A DNA stretch of 64,000 nucleotides from positions 1,426,001 to 1,490,000 of the forward strand of contig NZ_CP140151.1 in NCBI RefSeq assembly GCF_034479555.1. The letters are read 5' to 3'. The notes under the pieces are model-generated. The model saw only the letters and a program-made list of their open reading frames with translations, was not told the DNA's origin and searched no databases. The DNA is from Chromohalobacter canadensis (lineage in GTDB: Bacteria > Pseudomonadota > Gammaproteobacteria > Pseudomonadales > Halomonadaceae). Below are positions 29,291 through 36,545 of this stretch, piece after piece (within the stretch, counting starts at the first letter, position 1; each line of letters begins with the position of its first letter). Made by a program: the position numbers and the translations under genes.

Positions 29291-29470
29291 CATTCGGGCC
29301 TTCGCTCGACAGCTGAGCGCCGCGCCCTGTCGAGGTGAATTCGCGCAAGCTCGTAATCAGTATTGCTTTAGAAAAACCAGCCCCGGCGATGATTGCCAGG
29401 GTTCGCACCACCCCCCAGTCTGTTTAACAGCTCCCCTCGACACGGGTTTGATCCCAAGGCACTCCCAGCG

Positions 29471-30433
29471 ATGCGCACTTACAGTCTGCTAATCGACGCC
29501 AGCCATACCCCCGAGCACCTGGAGCGCTGCCTGAGCGCCCTGGCACGCAGTATCGCGCGCTTCAGCGGGCACACCGAAACGTTGGTCCAGCTTACGACGC
29601 TGGATGAGCCTACCCAGCACATGCTGATTGAACGTCAGATCCGCTTCGCGGTACTGCCCCAACATGGACAAGGCGCGCTTCGCCACCATGGCGCTACCTA
29701 CCTCAATGGCGATGTGCTGGTGTTTTTGGACGCAGCACTCGAAGTACCCGAGCACTGGCTCTCCGGGCTCGCCCGTGCCTTCAGCCACCAGGCCGCCGAC
29801 GCCATCGTCTGCGCCCAATACCCAGCCACCCCGTTGCCGCCACAACTCGCCAGTTGGTATCTCAGCCGCACGCAACGCGGCTTCGACGACCACCCCTGGG
29901 ACTGGCCCACCGGTCAACTGGCCATCACCCGCGAGTGGTACGAGCGTCTCGGGGGCCATGATCCTTGCCTCGAGGCAGGCGCCGACCTGGATATCCTCGT
30001 ACGTCTATGGCGCTGCCACGCGCATCTCTGCTGGCAGGACGCACCCTTGCTGATCGACCATGCCGCCCCGCGCCGCCTCGGCCCCTGGTGGCGTCGGCAA
30101 CGTCGGCATCAGCGGCGTTGTCTGTACATCCCCAGCACCGCGCGCCATCCGCGTTTTCTCGTCCCCCGTGTGAGTGCCGCCCTTCTCCAGAGCACGAGCC
30201 TACCGCTGGCCTTGCTGCTGTGGCTGCCCTTGTCGCCAGGGGTCGGGATGGCCGGCCTGACCTTTAGTGCGCTTCCCGCCGGGCTCATGGCTTGGCGCGA
30301 CGACACGCCGGCACCGCGCATGGCCTACCGCATCTACTGGTACCGCTGGAGCCTGCACGCCTTGCAGTTGACCGCCACCGGCGCGGCGCTGATGACATTC
30401 TGCCGACGAGACAAGCTGGGGCTGACTGGCTAA
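29471..30433 (+). CDS. Family 2 glycosyltransferase with C-terminal membrane segment
   Basis: 320 residues from the ATG at 29471. The N-terminal GT-A domain has LLIDASHTPEHLERCL, YLNGDVLVFLDAALEVP (the DxD-like metal site) and ARAFSHQAADAIVCAQ. The acceptor-side region GGHDPCLEAGADLDILVRLWR resembles the ED box of GT2 enzymes. Two hydrophobic stretches near 230-275 suggest membrane anchoring. Together with the next gene (polysaccharide deacetylase) it points to modification of a surface glycan. Start chosen by family alignment; ribosome-binding site is weak. Confidence 0.7.
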   Translation: MRTYSLLIDASHTPEHLERCLSALARSIARFSGHTETLVQLTTLDEPTQHMLIERQIRFAVLPQHGQGALRHHGATYLNGDVLVFLDAALEVPEHWLSGLARAFSHQAADAIVCAQYPATPLPPQLASWYLSRTQRGFDDHPWDWPTGQLAITREWYERLGGHDPCLEAGADLDILVRLWRCHAHLCWQDAPLLIDHAAPRRLGPWWRRQRRHQRRCLYIPSTARHPRFLVPRVSAALLQSTSLPLALLLWLPLSPGVGMAGLTFSALPAGLMAWRDDTPAPRMAYRIYWYRWSLHALQLTATGAALMTFCRRDKLGLTG

Positions 30434-30585
30434 ATTGAGACAACGAGATATGCTGATAGATATCGCAACCACCATCACAACATCACTCTTCAAAGGAGGC
30501 CCTTGCCGTCTGCGACAGGATGTCACCACGGCACGGCAACAACGCTCGCACACTGAGCAACGACAGCAGTGCGGAGGGACACGCC

Positions 30586-31578
30586 ATGAGTCATCTCAGC
30601 CTTGCACACGATCTTGTGCAGCGCCTGCGTGGGCACTGGCGACGCAACCTTAGCGAGCCGCTTCGCGGACGCAGCGCAATCTTGGTCATACAGCGCGTGT
30701 TGCCCGATGAAGCCGCTGCACGCCTACCACACCGAGCGCCCTACTGCCTCGGCCCGGAAAGCTTTCGGCGGCTGCTCGACCACCTGACCGATCACGCGCA
30801 GATCGTCTCCCTGGCCAGCGCCCGCCGTCTGCATCGCGACCCGATGCCACGCATCGCGCTGACCTTCGACGGCGGCTGGCGAGATACCGCCGAGGTAGCG
30901 CTGCGGCAGCTCGAGCGCCTGGCATTGCCGGCCAGCATGTTTTTGACCACGGGCAATACAGGGCGTCCACAAGGCGATTGGCGGATGGCCCTCGGCGACA
31001 TCCTCTGGGACGGCATTCAGCCCATGCGCGTTCGCGAATACCTCGGCGATGCCGGGCTTCCGCTCCCACCGCCACGGCCCGACCACCCAGGCACCGCCTA
31101 CAGTCACGCATTGCACGACTACCTCGAACAACTCGCGCAGCAAACCGCCCTGTCGACGCTGGCTCGACTCGGCGTGGAGTTGGGCACCGAGTTCGACATC
31201 GCGCCCCAAACGCTCGACCCGTTCAGCGTACGCCGCTTGGAAAGCGACGGCCTAGTGCGTTTCGGCGCGCGCGGTGTCGCCGCCACGCCGTTAGATACCC
31301 TCGACGACCGCCAGATCCAATGGCAAATTCGCCATTCGCGTCGCCAACTCGGCGTGCTATGCCGCGACCCGCTGTCTTCTTTCGCCTATCCACAGCCGGA
31401 AGCCTCGCTCCGCGTACGTCAACTGGCCCAGCGCTGCGGCGTTCAGGAAGCCTTTCATAGCCATGCCGGCTGGCTCTCGCACCGCGACGATCCACTGGCA
31501 TTGCCGCGCTTTCAGATCACGCAACCCGTTGCCAGCAGCGCGGGACGTCTCTATGATTGGCTACTCGGGCACCTTTAA
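30586..31578 (+). CDS. Polysaccharide deacetylase (NodB-like) family protein
   Basis: 330 residues from the ATG at 30586, with GGAGGG upstream. The NodB homology domain begins at IALTFDGGWRD (motif 1, with DG in place of the usual DD metal pair), followed by LPASMFLTTGNTG (motif 2-like). Later SFAYPQPEASLRVRQLA matches the region that closes the fold. No signal peptide is evident. It probably removes acyl groups from, or otherwise handles, a glycan made with the preceding glycosyltransferase; the altered first motif makes catalysis uncertain. Confidence 0.7.
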   Translation: MSHLSLAHDLVQRLRGHWRRNLSEPLRGRSAILVIQRVLPDEAAARLPHRAPYCLGPESFRRLLDHLTDHAQIVSLASARRLHRDPMPRIALTFDGGWRDTAEVALRQLERLALPASMFLTTGNTGRPQGDWRMALGDILWDGIQPMRVREYLGDAGLPLPPPRPDHPGTAYSHALHDYLEQLAQQTALSTLARLGVELGTEFDIAPQTLDPFSVRRLESDGLVRFGARGVAATPLDTLDDRQIQWQIRHSRRQLGVLCRDPLSSFAYPQPEASLRVRQLAQRCGVQEAFHSHAGWLSHRDDPLALPRFQITQPVASSAGRLYDWLLGHL

Positions 31579-31810
31579 TGAGTGAATAGCCCTCTAGATC
31601 GGAGCGCTCCACCCCACGCCACACGTCCACTCTGATGCGATAATTGGCGATTGACGAGCGCGCCGCCATTTTTTTGCGTATTTTCGCCCTGCCGCCAAAA
31701 CGCCCCAAGTCCCTGATAGCGCCACGGTTATCTCCGCGCCAACGCGACTTTTGTCGTGCCGCGCCTGTTGGCAACGGTCATCAAACTGGCAGTCGTCGGC
31801 ACCCTGACCC

Positions 31811-31816
31811 TATAAT
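31811..31816 (+). promoter_or_regulatory. Sigma-70 -10 box of typA
   Basis: A perfect TATAAT thirty bases before the typA start codon, with a weak -35 (CTGGCA at 31786, spacing 19). Position suggests a short leader for typA. Confidence 0.45.
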
Positions 31817-31845
31817 ACGGCCCAATTTTCAAGCAGGATCCCTAC

Positions 31846-33657
31846 GTGATCGAGAACCTTCGCAACATCGCCATTATCGCCCACGTCGACCATGGCAAGA
31901 CCACCCTGGTCGATCAACTCCTGAGTCAGTCCGGCACCCTCGACCGCAAGGCCGAAGGGCAAGAGCGCATCATGGACTCCAACGACCAGGAGAAAGAACG
32001 CGGTATCACCATTCTGTCCAAGAATACCGCGATCCAGTGGCACGATTACCACATCAACATCGTCGACACGCCCGGACACGCCGACTTCGGTGGTGAGGTC
32101 GAGCGCGTCATGTCGATGGTCGATTCCGTACTGCTGATGGTCGACGCCGTCGACGGCCCCATGCCGCAGACGCGCTTCGTCACCCAGAAAGCCTTCGATC
32201 GTGGCTTGAAGCCCATCGTCGTGGTCAACAAGATCGACCGCCCCGGCGCGCGTCCTGACTGGGTCATCGACCAGATCTTCGATCTGTTCGACAACCTCGG
32301 CGCCAGCGACGAACAGCTCGACTTCCCGATCATCTATTGCTCGGCGCTCAACGGTGTCGCCGGCATGGACCCGGATGCGCTCGAAGACGACATGACGCCG
32401 ATGTTCCAATCCATCGTCGATATCGTCGAACCGCCCACCGTCGAACGCGACGGGCCGTTCCAGATGCAGATCTCCGCGCTCGACTACAACAGCTACGTCG
32501 GCGTCATCGGCCTGGGCCGCATCAAGCGCGGCAACGTGAGCCCGGGGCAACAGATCAGCGTGATCTCCAAGGAAGGCAACGTCCGCAAGGGCAAGGTCGG
32601 CCAGGTCATGACACACCTCGGCCTCGAGCGCGTTCAAACCGAACAGGCCGAAGCCGGCGACATCGTCTGCATCACCGGCATCAGCGATTTGGCGATCTCC
32701 GATACGCTGTGCGATCCGGCCGCCGTCGAAGCGCTGCCCGTGCTGACCGTTGACGAACCCACTGTCTCCATGACCTTCCAGGTCAACGACTCGCCGTTCG
32801 CCGGCAAGGAAGGCAAGTTCGTCACCAGCCGTAACATTCGTGACCGCCTCGAGCAGGAGCTGATCCACAACGTCGCGCTGCGTGTCGAGGAAGCCGAAAC
32901 GCCCGAGAAGTTCAAGGTCTCCGGGCGCGGCGAGCTGCACCTTTCGGTACTCATCGAAAGCATGCGTCGTGAAGGCTACGAACTGGCCGTAGGCCGCCCT
33001 GAGGTCATCATCCGCGAGATCGATGGCGTCAAGCAGGAGCCGTACGAAGAGGTCATCATCGACTGCGAAGAACAGCACCAAGGCGCGGTGATGGAAGAGA
33101 TCGGCTACCGCAAGGGTGAGATGACCAACATGAACCCGGACGGCAAGGGTCGTGTGCGCCTGGACTTCATCATCCCCGCGCGCGGGCTGATCGGCTTTCG
33201 TGGCCAGTTCCTCACGCTGACCTCCGGCACCGGCATCCTCACCAGCCGTTTCGACCATTACGGTCCGCTCAAGCCCGACGCCTCCGTCGAGCGTCGCAAC
33301 GGCGTGCTGATCTCCATGGCCCCCGGCAAGGCGCTGGCCTACGCGCTATTCGCCCTGCAGGATCGCGGCAAATTGATGGTCGAGCATGGCACAGAAGTCT
33401 ACGAAGGCATGCTGATCGGCATCAATAACCGTGCCGACGACATGGCGGTCAATCCCACCAAGGCCAAAAAGCTCGACAACATGCGCTCCGCCGGCACCGA
33501 CGAAGCCCTGGTGCTGACGCCGCCCATCCGCTTCAGCCTCGAGCAGGCCATCGAGTTCCTCGATGACGACGAACTGGTGGAGATCACCCCCGAGCATATT
33601 CGTCTGCGCAAGAAGCACCTCACCGAGAACGAGCGTAAGCGCGCCAAGAAGAAGTAA
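31846..33657 (+). CDS. typA: Ribosome-associated translational GTPase TypA/BipA
   Basis: 603 residues, GTG start (GCAGGATCC upstream). The N-terminal GTPase domain has G1 [10 protein letters not shown]2 ERGITI, G3 [14 protein letters not shown] and G4 NKIDRPGAR, followed by EF-Tu-like domain II, EF-G-like domains III and V and the BipA-specific C-terminal domain ([14 protein letters not shown] region and the tail rich in Lys). It binds 70S ribosomes and aids 50S assembly and stress growth. Full length. Confidence 0.97.
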   Translation: MIENLRNIAIIAHVDHGKTTLVDQLLSQSGTLDRKAEGQERIMDSNDQEKERGITILSKNTAIQWHDYHINIVDTPGHADFGGEVERVMSMVDSVLLMVDAVDGPMPQTRFVTQKAFDRGLKPIVVVNKIDRPGARPDWVIDQIFDLFDNLGASDEQLDFPIIYCSALNGVAGMDPDALEDDMTPMFQSIVDIVEPPTVERDGPFQMQISALDYNSYVGVIGLGRIKRGNVSPGQQISVISKEGNVRKGKVGQVMTHLGLERVQTEQAEAGDIVCITGISDLAISDTLCDPAAVEALPVLTVDEPTVSMTFQVNDSPFAGKEGKFVTSRNIRDRLEQELIHNVALRVEEAETPEKFKVSGRGELHLSVLIESMRREGYELAVGRPEVIIREIDGVKQEPYEEVIIDCEEQHQGAVMEEIGYRKGEMTNMNPDGKGRVRLDFIIPARGLIGFRGQFLTLTSGTGILTSRFDHYGPLKPDASVERRNGVLISMAPGKALAYALFALQDRGKLMVEHGTEVYEGMLIGINNRADDMAVNPTKAKKLDNMRSAGTDEALVLTPPIRFSLEQAIEFLDDDELVEITPEHIRLRKKHLTENERKRAKKK

Positions 33658-33681
33658 CGGCGCCCCGCACTCGGTAGGAAC

Positions 33682-33715
33682 ACGAAGCCCACCTTTCGGT
33701 GGGCTTCGTCGTTTC
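33682..33715 (+). terminator. Intrinsic terminator after typA
   Basis: Twelve-base arms ACGAAGCCCACC / GGTGGGCTTCGT with a TTTC loop and CGTTT after it, 24 bases downstream of the typA stop. Confidence 0.8.
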
Positions 33716-33817
33716 CGGCCGGTCACTCCTGGGCTGCGACATATAACCACATTTTTTATGTGGGTATTAGGTTTAGACTTGATGCATACGAAGCGCTCGC
33801 CGCTTCTCGCTTCACCT

Positions 33818-33862
33818 CAAGCCAACTCGTCTCAAGCCAACTCGTCACAAACCAAGGAGTCG
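33818..33862 (+). repeat. Short tandem repeat in the ompW leader
   Basis: TCAAGCCAACTCGTC occurs twice in direct tandem (33818-33832 and 33833-33847), followed by a looser third copy that includes the AAGGAG ribosome-binding site of ompW. Slippage here could change the distance between promoter and gene. Confidence 0.5.
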
Positions 33863-33866
33863 TCCC

Positions 33867-34496
33867 ATGCGCCGTGCCCTGCTCGTTTCCTCACTCGCCC
33901 TCACCGCCGCGCTCGTGCCCGCCACCTCGGCGCTCGCCTACGGCCAGGGCGACTTCTACACCCGCTTCGGTGTCGCCAAGGTCGCCCCGCAAAGCGACAA
34001 CGGCGACTTCGGCGCACCACTGAACATGAAAATCGACGCCGACGACGATAGCGGTTTCGCCTTCACCCTGGGCTATCGTTTCCAAGACAAACTCGGCGTA
34101 GAACTGCTCGCCGCGCAACGCTTCGAGCATCAGGTCCAACTCAATGGCAACGACATGGCCAGCATCCACCACCTGCCGCCGACATTGACGCTGCAGTACT
34201 ATCCGCTCGGCGGCACCGACGCCCGCGTGCAGCCGTATCTCGGCGCCGGGATCAACTACACCCACTTCTCCGACGAAAAACTCGACGGCGGCGAGCTCGA
34301 ACTCGACGATAGCTGGGGCGGCGCCGCGCAAGTCGGGGTCGATCTACTGATCGACGACCACTGGGCGCTCAACGCCGCCGCCTGGTATCTGGATATCGAC
34401 AGCGACGCCACCGCCACGCTCGGCGGCAACGACTATCACGCCGACGTGGACATCGACCCCATCGTGGTCATGGGTGGCCTCAGCTACCGGTTCTGA
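33867..34496 (+). CDS. ompW: OmpW-family outer-membrane protein
   Basis: 209 residues with a signal peptide ending LAYG, then an eight-stranded barrel: GDFYTRFGVAKVAPQ at the start, LGYRFQDKLGVELLAAQRF, LPPTLTLQYYP (typical OmpW motif), VQPYLGAGINYTHF and the final GGLSYRF ending in Phe as outer-membrane proteins do. Strong AAGGAG precedes the ATG. OmpW proteins are small channels for hydrophobic compounds and act in stress and salt responses. Confidence 0.9.
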   Translation: MRRALLVSSLALTAALVPATSALAYGQGDFYTRFGVAKVAPQSDNGDFGAPLNMKIDADDDSGFAFTLGYRFQDKLGVELLAAQRFEHQVQLNGNDMASIHHLPPTLTLQYYPLGGTDARVQPYLGAGINYTHFSDEKLDGGELELDDSWGGAAQVGVDLLIDDHWALNAAAWYLDIDSDATATLGGNDYHADVDIDPIVVMGGLSYRF

Positions 34497-34568
34497 GCCG
34501 TCCGGCTAGGCGATACCCCGCACGGCGGGCTACCCTGTAAAAACACACGGATGCGACAGGAGCCCGCC

Positions 34569-34880
34569 ATGCATAAGCACATCGACTGGGACGCCCCCGG
34601 CAACGCCAGCGTGACCCGCCACTACGCCAGCGACAAACAGCACGAAGTTCAACCTCACCCCGGCATGATGCTCTCCGCCCGCTACCAAGGCATAGTGGTA
34701 CGCGTCGAAGTCGAAGCCTACCGCGAAGACGACGCCCTCAGCATCGGCAAGGTCGCCGCCCTCATCGACACCCAAGGCAAACGCCATCAGAGCCACGGCG
34801 ATTTAAGCGTCGGCGACTACGTCCGCCTCCCCGACGACAAACGCGCCCTGGAACCCACGATCGAGGATGAAGAGGACTGA
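34569..34880 (+). CDS. Hypothetical protein, hydrophilic
   Basis: 103 residues from the ATG at 34569 (CAGGAGCC upstream; preferred over 34551). Acidic C-terminus (EPTIEDEED), no signal peptide or membrane span. The middle looks like a small beta-barrel (SARYQGIVVRVEVEAY, GDYVRLPDDKR). I do not recognise the family. The stop is four bases before the next start, so it is in an operon with the glycerophosphodiesterase. Confidence 0.65.
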   Translation: MHKHIDWDAPGNASVTRHYASDKQHEVQPHPGMMLSARYQGIVVRVEVEAYREDDALSIGKVAALIDTQGKRHQSHGDLSVGDYVRLPDDKRALEPTIEDEED

Positions 34881-34884
34881 AGCC

Positions 34885-35832
34885 ATGTCGACGCTTCGCC
34901 CCGCGCTTGTGTCCATGCTGGCTCTGCTCGGCAGTACCACGCTCTTGGCCTCCATGACCGCCCAAGCCGATGCGCTCGAACAGCAACGCGAGGCCCTGCA
35001 CAACAACGTCCAGGTCATCGCCCATCGCGGTGCCAGCGGCTACGCCCCTGAACATACCTGGTACGCCTACGACAAAGCGCTCGCCATGGACGCCGACTAC
35101 CTCGAGCTGGATATTCACATGAGTGCCGATGGGCGCCTGGTGGCCATTCACGACACCACCCTGGAACGCACCACCGATGGCCAAGGGTTAGTGAAAGAAC
35201 ACAGCCTCGACGAACTCAAGGCACTCGACGCCGGCAGTTGGTTCAACCAAGCCCATCCGGAATATGCCGATGACGCCTACGCCGGCGCCAAGCTGCTCAC
35301 CCTGGATGACGTCATCGACCGCTACGGCCAAGACGTGCGCTACTACATCGAGACCAAGTCACCCAAGGACTATCCCGAGCTGCAAGACGCCCTGGTCAAC
35401 AAGCTGGAGGCTGAAGGCCTGGTGCAGTCGGGTTCCGTGGTCATCCAATCCTTCAGCCAAGCCAGCCTGCAGGAAGTGCACAAGCTCAATCCCGACATCC
35501 CGCTGATCCAACTGCTCTGGTACTCCCCCAGCGAAGACGGCAAAACCCTCGAAGAATGGACCGGCGTCACCCCCAGCCCCGCCAACATCACCGATGCCGA
35601 CTTCCAGGCAATCGCCGACTACGCCGACGGCGTCGGCCCCAACTACCTGTACGAAGGGGAACCGGTCATCGACGCCCGCTTCATCGAACAGGCCCACGCC
35701 AACGACCTGCTGGTGCACGTCTACACCATCAACGACAAAGACCGGATGCGCCGACTGCTCGGCTGGGGCGTCGACGGCCTCTTCACCAACTTCCCCGATC
35801 GATTGAAGGACGTGCTGGCAGAAGCAGAGTGA
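34885..35832 (+). CDS. glpQ: Periplasmic glycerophosphodiester phosphodiesterase
   Basis: 315 residues from the ATG at 34885, with a signal peptide ending TAQA. GDPD motifs: VIAHRGASGYAPEHT (catalytic His and Arg), YLELDIHMSADG (metal Glu/Asp), and IHDTTLERTTDG (second catalytic His). It hydrolyses glycerophosphodiesters to glycerol-3-phosphate and alcohols such as choline or ethanolamine. This is the last gene before the CRISPR island. Confidence 0.9.
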   Translation: MSTLRPALVSMLALLGSTTLLASMTAQADALEQQREALHNNVQVIAHRGASGYAPEHTWYAYDKALAMDADYLELDIHMSADGRLVAIHDTTLERTTDGQGLVKEHSLDELKALDAGSWFNQAHPEYADDAYAGAKLLTLDDVIDRYGQDVRYYIETKSPKDYPELQDALVNKLEAEGLVQSGSVVIQSFSQASLQEVHKLNPDIPLIQLLWYSPSEDGKTLEEWTGVTPSPANITDADFQAIADYADGVGPNYLYEGEPVIDARFIEQAHANDLLVHVYTINDKDRMRRLLGWGVDGLFTNFPDRLKDVLAEAE

Positions 35833-35836
35833 TACT

Positions 35837-36010
35837 TCAGGCGGCCGTCTCGTTCATCAGGCTCTCGTAAGGCATCTTGAACCCATCGTGAAGCCACCGA
35901 AATCAGGCGCAGGCTGAGCTTGCGCCTGCGGTTCAACACTTCGAACACGCGACAGCTAGGGCCGATATAAGACTCAAGGTCGCGGGGTAGCGCTAACCCG
36001 TAGGCGGCAT
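35837..36010 (-). pseudogene. Remnant of a HigA-type XRE antitoxin gene, frameshifted and 5'-truncated
   Basis: Minus-strand translation gives AYGLALPRDLESYIGPSCR and FEVLNRRRKLSLRLI, which match the helix-turn-helix end of XRE antitoxins (pattern: DLxPYIGxxxRVSEVLNxxRxLSLxMI). The frame is then lost at a run of three T (plus-strand 35900-35902); in the next frame it continues RWLHDGFKMPYESLM and ends NETAA at a TGA. One extra base explains this. Everything before AYGL is missing; the gene breaks off next to the type I-F relic array. No toxin partner remains. Confidence 0.6.
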
Positions 36011-36029
36011 GTTACTGGCTGGCGAGCTG

Positions 36030-36178
36030 TTTCTGAGCTGCCTGGGCGGCAGCTAACTGTAGTCGCCACCCCAATGCTGGAGGTTCCATTTTCTGAGCTG
36101 CCTGGTCGGCAACGAACAGGAAAGCGTCGGGCAGTCCAAATCTGCTTGAACTTCTGAGCTGCCTAGGCTGCAACGAAC
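36030..36178 (-). CRISPR. Relic type I-F CRISPR array (3 degenerate repeats, 2 spacers)
   Basis: Three 28-nt repeats at 36030-36057, 36090-36117 and 36151-36178 with spacers of 32 and 33 nt. On the plus strand each holds TTCTGAGCTGCCT and ends in a GAAC/TAAC; the complement has the type I-F form (GTTC...GGCAGCTCAGAAA). The copies differ from each other at several positions, most in the half away from AGAAA, which shows decay. It reads on the minus strand, downstream of a cas6f remnant, which is the normal I-F order. No other I-F cas gene is present. Confidence 0.85.
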
Positions 36179-36306
36179 TAGAGCTTATCATAGCCAAGCT
36201 ATCTGATTATTAAAGAACGTCCGCGTAAATAAAGCGTCACACCTTTTCTCAGACTATAGCGCTAAGCTATTGATTTAAAAGTTATTAAAAGGGCGCCAAA
36301 AAAGGG
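36179..36306 (-). other. Probable leader of the relic type I-F array
   Basis: A 128-base AT-rich stretch between the stop of the cas6f remnant and the first I-F repeat. This is the place and composition of I-F leaders. No ORF is seen. Confidence 0.5.
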
Positions 36307-36545
36307 TCAAAACCACGGCACGGTCGCTTCACGGCTAAACCCATAATGGTTGAATCGTCCAACTGTAGGCTCGTCCAGGGGCCCCCGTGTTCGATAAACA
36401 GCGCAAAGCGTTGACCACTAGAACGGCTGTTCACCTGCACGAACGGCAGCGAAATCTTGCGTTCAGCAGATACCGAGAGGCACTGGCGCGCTGCTTCTTC
36501 ACTGATGTCGTGGCGACGTGCATAACACTTGACTCGACTTGCGCC
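36307..36545 (-). pseudogene. cas6f: Truncated, frameshifted cas6f (csy4) remnant
   Basis: Minus strand from 36545: RVKCYARRHDISEEAARQC, then RKISLPFVQVNSRSSGQRF and ALFIEHG, the C-terminal half of Cas6f (family pattern: RRxxISEEEAR...LPFVQLxSxSTGQRFxLFIEHG). The frame shifts in a G-run (plus-strand C-run 36382-36386); the next frame continues PLDEPTVGRFNHYGFS and REATVPWF, the classical Cas6f C-terminus, and stops at TGA 36309-36307. About 80 of roughly 190 residues survive. The 5' half, including the catalytic His, is replaced by the terminal repeat of the type I-C array. It cannot be active. Confidence 0.85.

Noticed and set aside
36030..36545. CRISPR-associated transposon (Tn7-like) built around the mini I-F array and cas6f
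   Set aside because: No tns genes or Tn7-like ends are present, cas6f is truncated and frameshifted, and the remaining I-F genes are missing. Decay of an ordinary I-F locus explains it better.
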